The notes under the pieces are model-generated. The model had not been told where the DNA came from. It made no database searches and saw nothing but the letters and a program-made list of their open reading frames with translations. The translations under genes were made by a program, and so were the position numbers. A stretch of 64,000 bases of DNA. It comes from Siphlonurus alternatus. Taxonomy: Eukaryota > Arthropoda > Insecta > Ephemeroptera > Siphlonuridae. Of the stretch, positions 49,971-63,214 are shown one piece after another. Each line of letters opens with the position of its first letter. Positions within the stretch are counted from its first letter, which is position 1. The stretch lies in assembly GCA_949825025.1 (NCBI GenBank), contig OX463781.1, positions 44,447,469-44,511,468 on the forward strand, read 5' to 3'.

Positions 49971-51015
49971 GTGACTGTCAGTATACCTAGATTAATGAAC
50001 TGGAAAATGTTTTCTTTCCAATTCTGACATTACAATATATGTTTTAAAACGATGATTTTTTTTTTATCAAATTATTGATTTATTACATCATTTGTATAAA
50101 CGTTTTTGGGAAAAAAATTCATTGAAAGAAAAAAAAAATCACAAACATTTACAAATGACCTTTTAATAAAGACCTTTAATTTAAAATAATTTAAAATTCA
50201 TCTTAAATCATCTTTATTAAAAAAAGTGTTATACCATTAAGGAATCCGTTTTGTCCGTGGTGCATTATATAATTTGTATTTTAGTATTGAAACCTAATAA
50301 ATTCAAAGTTAAATCTCCCGCCCCTATGTTTTCTTATAAAATATTCTTTTAATTAATTGTTTTTGTTTTTAAAATTCCTTCAGATAAAATTATAATTTAA
50401 TAAACTTGATTTGTATCATTAGTTTTATTAGCCATAATACAATGGAACGTAAAATTCAATCTTGCAAAGTGTTATTGTGTGTAACATTATAATCGATACA
50501 GTCTAAACTTATAAAGGATGTAAACATATTTTCAGAATAAAAACTTTATATCAATATGATACTGCTCAGGAAAAAATAAATTGAAACTTAAAACTTTGAT
50601 TTTAAAAAGAAGGATACCGTGCCTCAAAATCGGGAGGGATGCATAAGCAAGGAAAGTATATAAGAAATCATGATAAAAATAGAGCTTTAAATATTTTTTA
50701 GTAGTGTAATTTTTTTCTATAAAATGTATATGATCACAGGTTTTTGGCGCATATATAATCTAGCATATATAATAAAAATAGAAAGAGAAGAATAACATTG
50801 TTTACATACTGGTCTTTGCATTTAGTGCAGTCTACTTGCAAGAGCATGAAGCCAGCGCGTTTTGCTCTTAAGTTTTCTTTACTTCTCATCAGTTAATCTC
50901 ACAATATCATGCAAATCCCACGAGAAGTATGATGGCGGTGCTACGTTTACTTGAGGTAGCGCTCAAATATTTATCTACTAAAGTGACCTACATTATGTGC
51001 ATGCAGCACAGTATA

Positions 51016-51195
51016 AAGGTGCATTTCCTTGGAGCGATATGTCAAGCGGGGCTTGGGGAAGCGCACTTGCTTCAATCTCGTATGGCGGCCATGTTGGCGA
51101 TAATATTGCTTCCCGCAAGACAAGGAAATCCCGAGACTCTGATTGGCTTCGGCACGTGATTTTTTCGCTTTCCCCGCTCCATGGAAATGCACCTT
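51016..51195. mobile_element. Intact-looking MITE of the AAGGTGCATTTCC family (180 bp)
   Basis: AAGGTGCATTTCCTTGGAGC pairs with GCTCCATGGAAATGCACCTT. Inside are GGCGGCCATGTTGGCG, CTCTGATTGGCT and TTTTCGCTTTCCCCGCTCC, all found inverted at 31890-32045. GTATA flanks both sides (51011-51015 and, after AC, 51198-51202), but the exact duplication is uncertain. The open frames of 69-90 aa here are readings of this element. Confidence 0.65.
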
Positions 51196-51502
51196 ACGTA
51201 TATTAGTAAGTTTCTTTGATAGTATAAAATAAACTGCATGCAATGAATAAGAACGTGTATATTATGGATTAACGTTATAGTTCCCTGGACTGTAATGTCA
51301 TATGAGGTATTTATTAATTATTTATGCAAGCAAGGTTACTATTATATAATTATAATGTAAGTTATAATTATTGTGGTGAATGTTCGCTCTATGTGTATAG
51401 GCTCCTTAGCCTTTTATATTCACCAATTTGGGTTATTATGTTGTTGCTATTATTTATTTTTTTCCCTATTCCCTACAATGTAATTTATCCCAAATAAACA
51501 AT

Positions 51503-51503
51503 A

Positions 51504-51571
<68 letters not shown>
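51503..51571. repeat. (ATT)n microsatellite
   Basis: About 22 uninterrupted ATT repeats. Confidence 0.95.
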
Positions 51572-51572
<1 letters not shown>

Positions 51573-52897
51573 GTTTGATCATTAATTATTTATATTAATT
51601 ATGTAAAATGAAATTTACATATTTTAATTATAATTTAGAAAAAAAGAAGTCCTCCTAACAAATTTTTAGATGAAACAAATTTAAGTGCTCGGAAGGATTC
51701 GAAATGTGTGTTATAAGATGGTGGACCTGTATCAATATATAATTTAGTAAGTATAATCTAATGTTTTCGAAGCGCTATACTTTGTAAATACATATTAAAG
51801 TTTTTGAAATTGTCTTTGAGCGTAAGACTAATGAGTTTCTTAGTGTAATTCTAAATGAGAGGTAAGAAAAAGAAGATAGTAGATGGTTGAGAATGAGAAT
51901 TAAAGAGGGTACTTTAAAGATAGGGAGAAAAATAAAGTTGAGAAGAAAGGAGAATTCTCATTTCTCATTCTAAATGTTTCATCTTCTCTCCAGGTCTTTG
52001 CTCAAAGAAAACCAACCACCTCTCTATGTATACAATTCTCCTTCCTGAAGCATATTATATAGACTAAGCTGGCTGTTGCCACGATGCAACGTTTACACTC
52101 CCAACCCCCACTTCTCCTTGGCTAGAAGCAAGAACTATAACTTGAATATTATGAATTACAGAAACAGCGATGGTGAGAAAAAAAAAATAATACTTTGTTG
52201 AAGTTATTAATATTAGTTGTATTTTATGTTGCCTATCAGTTACCAATTTTTTCATCCTGATGTATAGAAATTTTTACTACAGCAAAAAAGACTTTATTTC
52301 ATGGTGAAAATTTGTAAGTCTCCTTAAAGGACAGTATGCAAATTTTTCTACAACTATGTGATGCGGGTTGCAGTGTGGTAGGCGAACGACAAGTTTATTC
52401 ATTTATAGACACTTTAAATTGTATGAATTGCATCTTAATTATAATTATTAACCCTAATTTTTTATCACACGCTTTACCAAAGAGAGGAGGGGGGGGGGGC
52501 GAAACGATCTGCTATTTAAATCACATGTTAAAAAAAAAAATCCTCACTAATTTTGTTCGTGGAAATATATTGTTGGATGCCTAACAAAGGCTTACAATTT
52601 TTTGCAGACTTTTTGGGGCAATATTTTGCACTTTTTTCCCGTTTTCTAAAGATTTAAGGGTCGTCCTTCTCTTCCCCCCCCCCTGGTAATGCCAGGGTTA
52701 ATATCAATATAATTGTAAACTAAATGGCTTGCTTTGTGTTTGGTTTGCATTACCAAACTCTCTATATAACATGTCTTAACTTTGTATGACCACAAGTTTG
52801 ACGTTTATTTTTACTTTTGTGTCGGAAAAGATCGTTCAATATTTGTATAACATTCTAAACTTAGAAACATTCCTAGAATTTCACCCTTTTTTCAGAA

Positions 52898-53014
52898 GAT
52901 TGAAACGGCTTTTCTAGCTGTCATCAAAGAGATTCAGTTGCTATTGCGCTTGGCAGCTTCTCGAGACTTTTCTCTCTGTGGAATTTTCCAACTCCGCAAA
53001 CTTGGAGCTTAGGA
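52898..53014 (+). other. Candidate terminal exon, unidentified (weak)
   Basis: After a good acceptor (CCCTTTTTTCAG) an open frame of 38 codons begins KIETAFLAVIKEIQLLLRLA and ends in TAG at about 53012. Its GC content is above that of its surroundings. I recognise no family, there is no partner exon, and no clear poly-A signal follows. A chance frame of this length is quite possible. Confidence 0.15.
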
Positions 53015-53332
53015 TTTTACGTGCTGGAGCACAAACTTACTCTTCATTCCACGCTTACTTTTGGATTTAATGCTGCATTGCTTGTATTTTTTTTTAATCA
53101 AGTGAGCAATGCGATGTCTTATTTAAAAGCAATTTGACAAGTAAGTTACTTACTTATTATGTAAGTACAGTATAAAATGTTGTAAATTTAGTATACGTAA
53201 TATGTGGAACTCAAGTACCTTACAGTAGCATTAAATTTGTTGTCTATATATATAGTTTTTAAATGATAAAAATTGCGTTAATTATAGTAATGATTCCTAT
53301 GCATAGATTCATAGTTAATAATTATACCATAT

Positions 53333-53605
53333 AGAAATGAATAGAGGGTGCAAAATTATGTCACTCTGATTTTTTTTTTTTTTCAGATCTTTACAGGCCA
53401 TCAAGTATTGCTAAAATTTATTCGAAGTTCAGGTTTGACCCCCCGCCCATTTTAGTTTTATCCTTTCTGTCAAGGTGATACTCTATACTTTTTAAAATAG
53501 TTCCAGTGCTCTAATGAATCTGAAAAAAGAACCTGAATAGCTCAACTTTGCACCCTCTTCTTTTCATTTCCACATTAAAAAACGTTATTAAGGTCGGTAC
53601 TTCAT
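53333..53605. mobile_element. Foldback MITE, AGAGGGT family, copy E (degenerate)
   Basis: AGAAATGAATAGAGGGTGCAA at the left and TTTGCACCCTCTTC, then TAAGGTCGGTACTTCAT, at the right. The right outer arm is of the copy C type. The left outer arm is missing and the centre (GACCCCCCGCCCATTTTAG) has diverged, so this is an old or truncated copy. Confidence 0.55.
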
Positions 53606-54339
53606 TGCTGAAAACTTAAATTTATGATTTTACGCTTGCGTACAGTTTGTCATTTGACATCCCAATTTAAAAAAATATTACTTTTTTGACGGTAAGATCC
53701 TTCAATTTATAGCAAATTAGAGAAAATGCCAGTTAAATATATATTAATTGAGGAAATAAATAAAAATAAAAACTACCTTAATGATAGTTTATATTTTTTT
53801 TAGAGTAAATTTTATTGGTCCTTATCCACGCCCCACTAAACATTATGTTTTTCATTCAACTTCTTCGCCTTCAAACAACATTTATTTGTTTTAATAATTA
53901 CAGGCTTGTGAGAATTTCATCACATCATATTTATCAGAGATATCGTTTGCAACAATGAAACACGCTTGAGGACTGGTATTATAACAAAACACTACTATTA
54001 ATAGATATTATAAACTGTAGAATATACTTTCTTTGAAAAGTACTTTGCATTTCTCATCTGTGTATCGTTATGTACACACCATTGTCTAGCGACCTAAATG
54101 GGCATCCGTGCAAACTGAGCTGTTTATTTCGATAGTTGTGTATCTTTTGCTCTACTTGTGGGTTTTATACTTCTTCTCTCACAGCTGTGAACCTAGCTAA
54201 ATAATATATTCTCTGTCTCCGTTTTTCTCTGCTTATCTCTTATTGTATGCCTAAAGCAAAACTTTTTTCCCTCTTTCAATCAAATTATGAGAAAAACTTT
54301 ATTTTGAGTTCCTCTCTCTTTTTGATTATTTGATACATT

Positions 54340-54797
54340 CAAGGGTTTCAAACTCATTTCTAATAGAGGGCCACATGGGAGAAACTGCAACTGACCGCGG
54401 ACCGTGGAGCCTTGCGGGGGAGGGTACGTTTTTGATGTCGAGGTAGTCCAGGGCTTCTCAAATTTTTTGAGACAACACACTGCTCACGGAACATGAAACA
54501 CTGGGGGATTCTGGGGGATTGCAGCCCCCCAGTAGCCTGCCGCAGGCGCGATTTTTTTTTTTAGAAAAGGGGGCATGGCATTTTATTTTTTAACATTTTT
54601 CGTACAAAAACATAGGGATATTTCACTAAATAGTAAATATATAAGTTTTTTAAGTCGATTTTTTTAAATTTGATGATTTTATTTTTATTAATGTTTTTAC
54701 TCGTAAACTTCATTATTATTATTTATTTGTTGACGGGCAACTGAAAATGACCTCGCGGGCCGCATGTGGCCCGCGGGCCGCGAGTTTGACACCCCTA
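54340..54797. mobile_element. hAT-like non-autonomous element
   Basis: The right end CGAGTTTGACACCCCT, with the adjoining GCCGCATGTGGCCCGCGGGC, matches the widespread hAT terminal pattern AGGGGTGTCAAACTCG followed by CGGCCCGCGGGCC on the other strand. The left end CAAGGGTTTCAAACTC, then GAGGGCCACATGGG, is its diverged partner. The middle is AT-rich and non-coding. The 8-bp duplication is no longer visible, so the copy is old. Confidence 0.65.
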
Positions 54798-57030
54798 AAT
54801 AATAACATGATGATATAATAACTTTGTTTCATATAATAAGATTTACAAAAAAAGAAGATAAACCTGACTTTGTGAGTTCCGGAAAAGTTCACTCAAAATA
54901 AATTGTAACTTTATAATGTACAAAAATTTAAGCACATCTATGCTGTACATTATTAATATAGTGCTATAACTAATACTGATATATATATAAAAAAAAAATT
55001 GAATTTTGTTATCAAAACCACGTGAAATAGATACAAATTTGTTTTTATCGAAATTGTAAAAAGAATACAATACATGTCCATGTTTAAAAAAAAAATGACC
55101 ATACAAAATTGTGATTTAAATCTGTGAATATTTATCTACTCCCTTGAGTAGATATACTTTTTCAACGTATGATAATCGGCGCATATCATATTTTATGCAA
55201 TATATACACTGGTAAGTACTGAGCAATATATTTAACCACTGCAATTTACTGCTTCAAACGCTCGTGGATTATGTAATTAAGTGGTTGTATGCGGCTGTAG
55301 GCAACGCAATTTAAATGTACTACAGTGGCTGCATGAGTTTACAGAGAGCCGTGATGAGTTTATGTGTTCGCCTCTTGTTCACGTGATATGAATGCTAGAA
55401 ATACGTGTTGGCTTGTTAACAGCTGTTCCTACTGCATTATGATGTGTGCTTTTATTTTCTTGTTACTATACTGTGTAAATGTATACCCAGAGGCGTTTTT
55501 ATAAAATCTGCGATGAATAGAAAAAAAAAAATGATTGCATTTAGTATGCTATTTTGAATGATAATTGGATTTATTAAATTATGGTATTTAGCAACGCAGA
55601 GATGCTTTTAAAATAATAACATAATAAATACATATTTTTTTTTTTTAGTTTCTGCATACTATGCGGTGATGAAACCAGCAATTAATTTCATAATTTGATT
55701 TCATTGGGAGTTTAATTTAAATTTATATATGATTCTGTCAGTACCGTCAATTTTTTCTACGACTCTTATTGAAGTTAAGCGAAATGAGTGATGTTTCTTT
55801 TTTCATTATACGATATGCACACTAAGCTTATACGTTGCTCCAGGCGTTTGGTAGCAAGAAATGACGTGATGTCGTACCCTGCATCAACAAGTTGAACCCG
55901 AGGGATGACAAGCAACAAAGTGGAGGAGATAATATGACAAAAGTTATCATCAGTTAACTTGGATAAGAAAATAGAATTTTAAATGTAATAATAATTTTTA
56001 AATAACTTTGGAATATTACTATAATAAACGTGATTTCCATTTTAAATACTATTATAATCAAAATTGCTTCTTGACTATTATATAATGTGAAAAGTTATTT
56101 TCAATTGAAACTTTATTAAACAACGCATATATTATGAAATTTTATAATAATATAACTTTTATGTTATATTTTACGTGATATATACATAATTTTAAAATTC
56201 ATAACATTACATGACATAAATCAATTAAAAAAATACGTTCGAGAGCATTGTAGCATCTATCTTATAAGAGAAAAAAGTATTAAGTATAGAAACAAGTTTT
56301 TCATTATTAAAAGACAAACTCACCAATATACTGTATTTATTGTATCATAAAAATTCGATTTGACTTGTTGAATGTGTGCTATGTGGTTCTATTATCTGAA
56401 ATATTTTAATGTAGAACTGAAAAAAATGATATATTATACAGACTGTTGTCAGTGCGTCTCTTGTAAAGCCTGGAAATTTCCAAGTATGAGGTTCTTTGTT
56501 CTAAGAAATTGGATAGGGGTGTATGTTAGGTCTCTGAGGGGAGAGTGAGATTTTGAACCCCAAAAACTACCCACCATGTATACGCTCTCAGTAAAAACCA
56601 TCAGGGTCTTATAGCGAGTTTCTGACCCTCCCCCCCCCAAAAAAAAAAAAAAGCACCCATCACCGTGAGACACGGACAGAAGGAATGTGAGATGATGATT
56701 GGACCGAACGTAGCTTAGTATCTGACACGTGATTGAAACGGTGGACTGTAAGGATCTGACGTGTGAAGCGACGTTTGAGGCTGATGTCTCGCTCTACTGC
56801 TCGCGTGCATTGCAAGTGGGGGAGGGAGGAGGGGAAGACACAGGAGATGAGAGAGAAAATGCAGGATACGGAGATGACCTGCTCCAGCCTATCAACCTTC
56901 TCTCTGTTGTTGTTTCCTCATATTTTTTAAATTCACGAAACGTGCATTATATATCTTCCCCTCTCCCACAGAGTACCTCTCCCACAGAGTATACGCAGTC
57001 GTTCAGAGAGAAACTGGACTATTGGAACTG
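54798..57030. other. AT-rich sequence ending in a GC-richer block
   Basis: No exon or element with clear ends. From about 56450 to 57030 the composition becomes less AT-rich and purine/pyrimidine-skewed (GTGGGGGAGGGAGGAGGGGA), leading into the third CT tract. The long open frame at 56729-57160 owes its length partly to that tract and shows no domain. Confidence 0.4.
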
Positions 57031-57047
57031 CTCTCTCTCTCTCTCTC

Positions 57048-57115
<68 letters not shown>
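57031..57115. repeat. (CT)n microsatellite, ~85 bp
   Basis: CT repeat with a single A interruption at about 57050. Third long CT tract of the window, same strand as the others. Confidence 0.95.
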
Positions 57116-57119
<4 letters not shown>

Positions 57120-57688
57120 CCATCCCCTTTTATCAATCCCTATTTGATACCAGAGGCTAGCACTTTTGAGAAGAAAATGGTCCATTGATCGAGCACATTT
57201 TAACAATACTTTCCATCACCGTATATATAATAAAATGTTCACGTTTATCACTGGGTATGTGCGGTCGTGTCCATAAATCTTGAAAAGTGAGTTGGCAAGT
57301 CCCCTGGCTGCTGTCTATAATATATAGGACGTACGTGTCTAAAGCTATCTGTCTCGTTTGTATGGATGAATTCACTGTGTTATGACATTTGTATATTTCG
57401 TCTTTTATTCATTCAGCTGTCAATATAAAAGATCATTTTTTATTGTAAGTCTTATATATATTGATAGTGCGATGATATATTATCGTCTTTCTTTGTAATT
57501 CACTAAAATAAAGTTTTCTCACGAAACAAAAATTTCGATATTATTTTTAATGTGTTTCATCATTTTTATCTCTTAATTTACATTTTAAACAACAGTTCAA
57601 CGTGAATATTGCTCAATAATTCTTATATTACCCGTACAAAATGTGATAGATTTTACCATGTATAATAAATTTTGTAAAAAAAAATATT

Positions 57689-57866
57689 GGGAGACATTCA
57701 CAAAGCACTTTAACCCCAACTTTAGCCCTAAGTTTTATCCCTGGTACTGAACATGGTGCTATACTAGGAGCTAGACATGATTAGCCCCTGGTTTAGCACC
57801 ATGTTTAGTACTAGGGATAAAATTTGGGGCTAAAGTTGGGGTTAAAGTGCTTTGTGAATGCCCCCC
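57689..57866. mobile_element. PIF/Harbinger-like palindromic MITE (178 bp)
   Basis: GGGAGACATTCACAAAGCAC pairs with GTGCTTTGTGAATGCCCCCC, and the arms go on pairing through TTAACCCCAACTTTAGCCC and TGGTGCTA to a loop near 57775. Flanked by ATT at 57686-57688 and 57867-57869. Same style of ends and duplication as 23158-23310. Confidence 0.75.
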
Positions 57867-57869
57867 ATT

Positions 57870-60800
57870 GTTATAATAATACGATATATTTTCCTAAATA
57901 AAAATTCAATTTCAAATTGAAAGATATATATTTCTTTTTTTCGATACATTTTTTTTCTCCGTTTCGAATGCAAAATTTTTATTTGCATAGAATATATGAC
58001 AATTTTTCTTATTATTTATCTAGTCAATCTAGTGGCATAAGTGATGGGCTCAATGTAAACATGTATACAGCTGTAGAATCATATAACATATATAGGAGTC
58101 TAAGAGATCGATATAACATTGGTTGGATTGAACGGAGCTGCGTTAGTGCTGCGGTGACAGTGCCTGGAGAGAGCAGCACTCATGGTCCATCTCGTTATCT
58201 CACGAGCCAGAGATGCTGCATCTTCACAGAGAGATCGATGCGCAATTTCCACGCTGCGTGCATCGCATCACCCCTGCTAGCCTGGGTATATTATATTTAT
58301 CCCTCGCTCTCTCTTTAAAACTCATATCTTTATCTTATGCGTCTTTAGTTCCTCTTTTTTCTTTCTATATACAAGACTTCTTAATTCCTTTAAATTACTC
58401 CATTTTTACCACAAACCCTCTCAGCATTTATCACCATAATAATGCAACAAGAAAGCAACAAAATGTTTTTTTTTTATTCCAGCGAGTAACTTTTTTCTCT
58501 TTCTTCTTTTGTAAAAATAAGAGTTCATTATAATATACGCACCTTGATATTCTGAGAGAGTCGTTATGCATGATTCTCCCGTGCCGTGTTGCTGGTGGAG
58601 TAGTTGACATGCAACACGACAGCTGATGCTCTTTTGTTCTCTCGTTTTATTTTGTTCATTTTCATGACTACACCCTAATTTTTTTTAAAGTAACATGTAA
58701 AACGACTGTGTAACTTACCAAGTTATAGTATTGTTATATCACCTCTCTTTTATAACAGCAAATAACTTCTTTATCATATAACTTAATACATTAAATTTTA
58801 TATTCGTATTATTTAAATAAGAGAGTACTTCTTGTTAACAAACTAAACGTGCATTTTTGTTATCCGATAAAAATTTAAATGCTTTAAATTCAACATTTGT
58901 AACAATCATAAGCCATGATTCAGAAATTAAAATTTATTTTGTAATATATTTGTAACTTGTGACCATGAAATAATAATAAAAAAAAAAAAAAAAAATCAAT
59001 AGCAATAAAATAGTTTTTTCTTAACTAATTTTTATAACATTATATTAATTTTCAGTTGAACGGCATGCAGATTTTGTTCTATTAAACACGGTATAAAGAA
59101 ATTACATGAAGTCAAACTTGCAGATGTAAAAAATATACTTTTAATTAAACCTTGTTCATAAATGTTAAAAATACAAACATATGGAAATTATTCTAGTAAA
59201 TCTAGTAAACAGAAACAAAAATATTGATTTTTTAATTAATGTTGAATAAATTACAGAAAACGTAATATATAAAATATTTATAATAATAAACATTTAATTA
59301 TTTGTAATATTAAATGAATTGTTTTATATTTAATCCCTAACAGCAATGTATAATAAATTAGAATATGTCATGACAAAAAGTACTCAATTTTATTCTCGCC
59401 GTATCATCACGCCTGGAGGTTAGGTAACCTGTTCAGCACTAAAGCAAAGCGGGTTACATATACCAATACAGCATGAAACATTAACATTTTAAGCTGTTTT
59501 ATGCTCCAATTTACATAAAAGTGTGATTGTAAAATCAATACTTAATCTTATATTATGCTTAGAAGAATATAATCGTAGAATTACACTTTCATAAATTTGT
59601 AAGTGTTGAAATAGTTATGATGAAATGTAATCTTCTGTATAACCAAGAAAAGCTGCGAGCATCTGTTTCTGGGCTGAAATGTATCACTCCAGTGATACAT
59701 TTGTCTCTTATGGTACAAGTTGCTGTAGCAAGTCTGCATAAATCATGCAACACACCGCTGGCAGTATTGTTCTTGTGAACCATCTCTTATTTTGTCTATC
59801 GTTGTACGCGCATATGTACAGCTCCAGACAAAACTTTCGTTACCTCTGTACTATTATGGACGATGTTGAGCTCACTACCGTATTGGATTTACATTTCGTT
59901 CTGAAAACATGTACAGTGGTGATCATTATTTTTGAAACGATTTCTGAATCAAGTATCGAGAAGTTTGCGTGCAAACTTTGTCTTCATTTCCTGTGTGCGT
60001 GTTTAAAATACCTTGCCGACAAAAAGCAAGTTAATTGTTGTACAGTCGTTGCCTCGGAAAATTTCCCTTTGTGGCCTCACCATGTCTCGGAAGAAAAAAA
60101 GCATTGGATATGGTGATTAACAAGACTGCACGTGGGAAATTTTCAAAGGCGTCGAGTGTACCATACATTTTTATCAGCTAATCAAATATATAGTCTTGAT
60201 CGTGATTATTAATATTAACGTTTATTTCTAAGCTCCACAGTCCAAATCCACACTTTACTTGAAAAAATATTTATTAATTAGCTTCTTTAATTAGAAAAAT
60301 GATTTTCATTAAGTTTTCATCGTTTTAAATACACCCGGAATTTACAAGATTTTGTTTGCATGCTGCATGTATGATTTTAATTTACTCAGATACAGTATAT
60401 ATAAGACATTACGCTATAAAACTATACGCAATAAAATCTTCTACTTTAAGATATTATGCCATGATCTTGCAATAACTTTTTTTCACTTTTATAATAATCC
60501 CTCTTAATACTTTTTACTGCACAGTACAATAACTTCTTTGCTGGCTTTGTTAATAGTTATAAGTACTAAATAAAAGCATATTCGAGAGAAATAGTTATGC
60601 ATGCAGTACGGAATCAGGCATCCCTAACAAGTATAAGAGTTGAAAAAAATTTAGATGAAGTTCATCAAGTTTTATTAATTACAAAATTAATTTTATGTTC
60701 TCTTGTTGTTGAAAGTTAAAATAATTTAATTACTTTGAGAGTCTCATTAATTTTTCTTTAATAAGTTGTATGAGAAGTGTATGTGGGTACACATAAAGCC

Positions 60801-61143
60801 ACATGCTCGTGCAGTGACCGTAAAATTCAATAATTTTTTTTTATAAAATAAAGAGTTTATTTTCACATTTTTTTTTACCGTATTACCAATTTATGAAAAC
60901 AGTGATCGAGTTGATTAAATATTCACAAATCGCTGGAGAATTTATTTGTTAACTGTCGCGCTATTTAGCACATCCAATAAATAAAGAAGTAAACATTTAC
61001 AACAAAATAAAACTAACATAGTTTAAAATATTTATTATTATTTTTTAGTAAAGTTATGCTTATAGTTTTTTGTGCTAATTATATAGAGCAATGTAATGAA
61101 TAGTGCAATAATCAGCATGTATTTAGAAATTTAAACTAACTAA
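57870..61143. other. AT-rich sequence with two weak blocks
   Basis: A GC-richer block at 58100-58290 could be a promoter, non-coding exon or repeat. A 123-codon frame at 59745-60116 has several Cys residues but no recognised domain. TACAGTGGTGATCATTATTT inside it resembles a Tc1/pogo-type terminus, without a matching other end. A poly-A run lies at about 58977-58995. Confidence 0.4.
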
Positions 61144-61499
61144 GGATTATTGTCACTATAGTCTTAGGAGATCACTCTGAATATTATAATAAACCTTCCT
61201 TACATTATAACATAAAATTTCAGCAACAAAAATTAAGCAATTTAAGTCAGTCTAGTTTTTGAGATATTCAGGATATAAATAGTGAGAATATCATTGGAAA
61301 TCTGGCGGCCATTAGTCAAATCAAGTCAAATCAGCATCTTTTTCAACAAAAAAAATTATAAATATCTCAAAAACTGGACTGAATCATTACTTTTTTTACT
61401 TCAGAAAGTGAACAGTCATTTTGTTCTCTATGTTCTTATCTAAATTTTATTTATTTATTTTTTACCATAAAAAAATAATTACACTAGTGACAATAATCC
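61144..61499. mobile_element. TTAA-type foldback MITE, GGATTATTGTCACTA family
   Basis: CTAA (61140-61143) then GGATTATTGTCACTATAGT; right end ACTAGTGACAATAATCC then TTAA (61500-61503). Inner arms GTCTAGTTTTTGAGATATT and AATATCTCAAAAACTGGAC pair. 356 bp, non-coding. The left target has one changed base. Confidence 0.7.
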
Positions 61500-61789
61500 T
61501 TAAGAAATCACTTTCAATTTCCTGTGAATTTTTCATTTTGGAGTATAATAATAAAATTATGCTATAATACTATAATAGTGGTAATGGAAACAAGTTGTGC
61601 TGTTTTGTAACTGACAATCAGTGCCCGTGTTAAATTGATTGATTAAAATTTTAACTCCCTTTAAGAAGTGTCTGCTATGCAGCCACTGCCCGTGTTAAAT
61701 GTCAAGTGCATGAACAGCTGACTTGAACGATCGCATATCATTGACATGCACTGACAGACCGTCATGTTCAGCATTGCATTTTAATGTCA

Positions 61790-61796
<7 letters not shown>

Positions 61797-61849
<53 letters not shown>
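61797..61849. repeat. (AT)n microsatellite
   Basis: Pure AT repeat of about 50 bp. Confidence 0.95.
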
Positions 61850-61854
<5 letters not shown>

Positions 61855-62178
61855 AAGTTAGTATGACCTTTTACATTGGAAGACCAAGTGATAGGACACA
61901 AAATGTATTAGGAAAAGATGTGCTGAATATTTACTCAACTGTACATACAAATTCAAATAATTAAATTTAAAAATATGTTGGCTTAAGAGGTAGATTACCA
62001 CACAGCCAAAATAAACTAGAAATAAAAATAGCTGCAATTAAATAATTTAATATCAGTGAACGTTATGTTTTTGTTTTTTTTTTATTAATATAAATGAAAA
62101 TATTCTAAGTAATTACAATTCTAATTATTATTTATTTAGTAACAGTTATAAAACCAAGTCACTATATACAATAATTAA

Positions 62179-62580
62179 GGGCATTGGGTGTAGCACCGGT
62201 AGTTGGCAACACTGACGTATCTTCACCATGTTAATTTTTTATCATTGCTCCTCGGAGTAATTTTTATGCTAGAGCTAAGCTGATTATCAAGATAATTAGT
62301 ATCCCAAGTGCACAATTTGGCTAAATAAAGCCTGATTTAAAGAAAAGTATTTTTTAGTAATTTTTTAAATTTACATGCATTTTTCTAAAATATAAAAAAA
62401 ATACTTTTCTTTAAATCAGGCTTTATTTAGCCAAATTGTGCACTTGGGCTACTAATTATCTTGATACTACAGCAATCAGCTTAGCCCTAGCATAAAAATT
62501 ACTCCGAGGAGCAATGATCAAAAATTAACATGGTGAAGATACGTCAGTGTTGCCAACTACCGGTGCTACACCCAATGCCC
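62179..62580. mobile_element. TTAA-type palindromic MITE, GTGTAGCACCGGTAG family, copy 3 (uninterrupted)
   Basis: TTAA (62175-62178) then GGGCATTGGGTGTAGCACC; right end GGTGCTACACCCAATGCCC then TTAA (62581-62584). The ~190-bp arms are almost identical complements (GACGTATCTTCACCATG, GCTCCTCGGAGTAATTTTT, GCACAATTTGGCTAAATAAA), so the copy is probably young. It serves as the uninterrupted reference for the copy at 46177. Confidence 0.85.
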
Positions 62581-62877
62581 TTAAAGTTTACAATACAATC
62601 AATATACAAAATTATATTTTTTGTTATAAAGCATCATAAATAAAAATATAACACAGAAAGTGCCATATGTACTCTTGTACTATACAATATAACATTAATT
62701 CATTAAGTTTGTACAAAATACAAATAAAAAATAATTCATTATCAACGCATGATTCTTTTACAGTCAATATTAAAAGTACTCTCCATTAAAGCTGCATGGA
62801 ATATTTATTTTGTTTTATACAGTATATAACTCATACCGGTAGTCATAAAATTCCGTATTCAAGTATATTTCTTTTAA

Positions 62878-63210
62878 CGATGAATCTCAGTTACTGCTGG
62901 AGTCAAAGAATATTTCCCTGCAAACGAATCGAATGAAATAAATTTTAAAAAATCGAGAATGTTCTAAAACTTAATCGCTTATGGTTTGATCAAATTCAGT
63001 CTTGCATGCAGTTTTCTTACAACAGCTCCATTTCCGGTTTTCGTCCATAAGGCCAATGTTAAACTTCTACCTCAGTTTTCACAAAACTGTTAAGACAGAT
63101 TCGCTTCAAAATTTGTATGCCAACTATTGATGGTGAGTTCTAAGTCCCCTGCAAGTCTTGTTGCATTCAGGCGCTACGATTGCGAGATATCAACCTACTG
63201 AGATTCATCC
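62878..63210. mobile_element. TTAA-flanked element, copy 2 of the 26812 family (inverted)
   Basis: TTAA (62874-62877) then CGATGAATCTCAGTT; right end ACTGAGATTCATCC then TTAA (63211-63214). The interior (AAACGAATCGAATGAAATAA, CTCCATTTCCGGTTTTCGTCC, CCCCTGCAAGTCTTGTTGCA) is the reverse complement of the element at 26812-27139 with moderate divergence. 333 bp. Confidence 0.75.
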
Positions 63211-63214
63211 TTAA

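Noticed and set aside
59745..60116. 123-aa open frame as a gene
   Set aside because: No recognised motif, no splice context and no homologous pattern. It may be an old Tc1/pogo-like fragment but the second terminus was not found.
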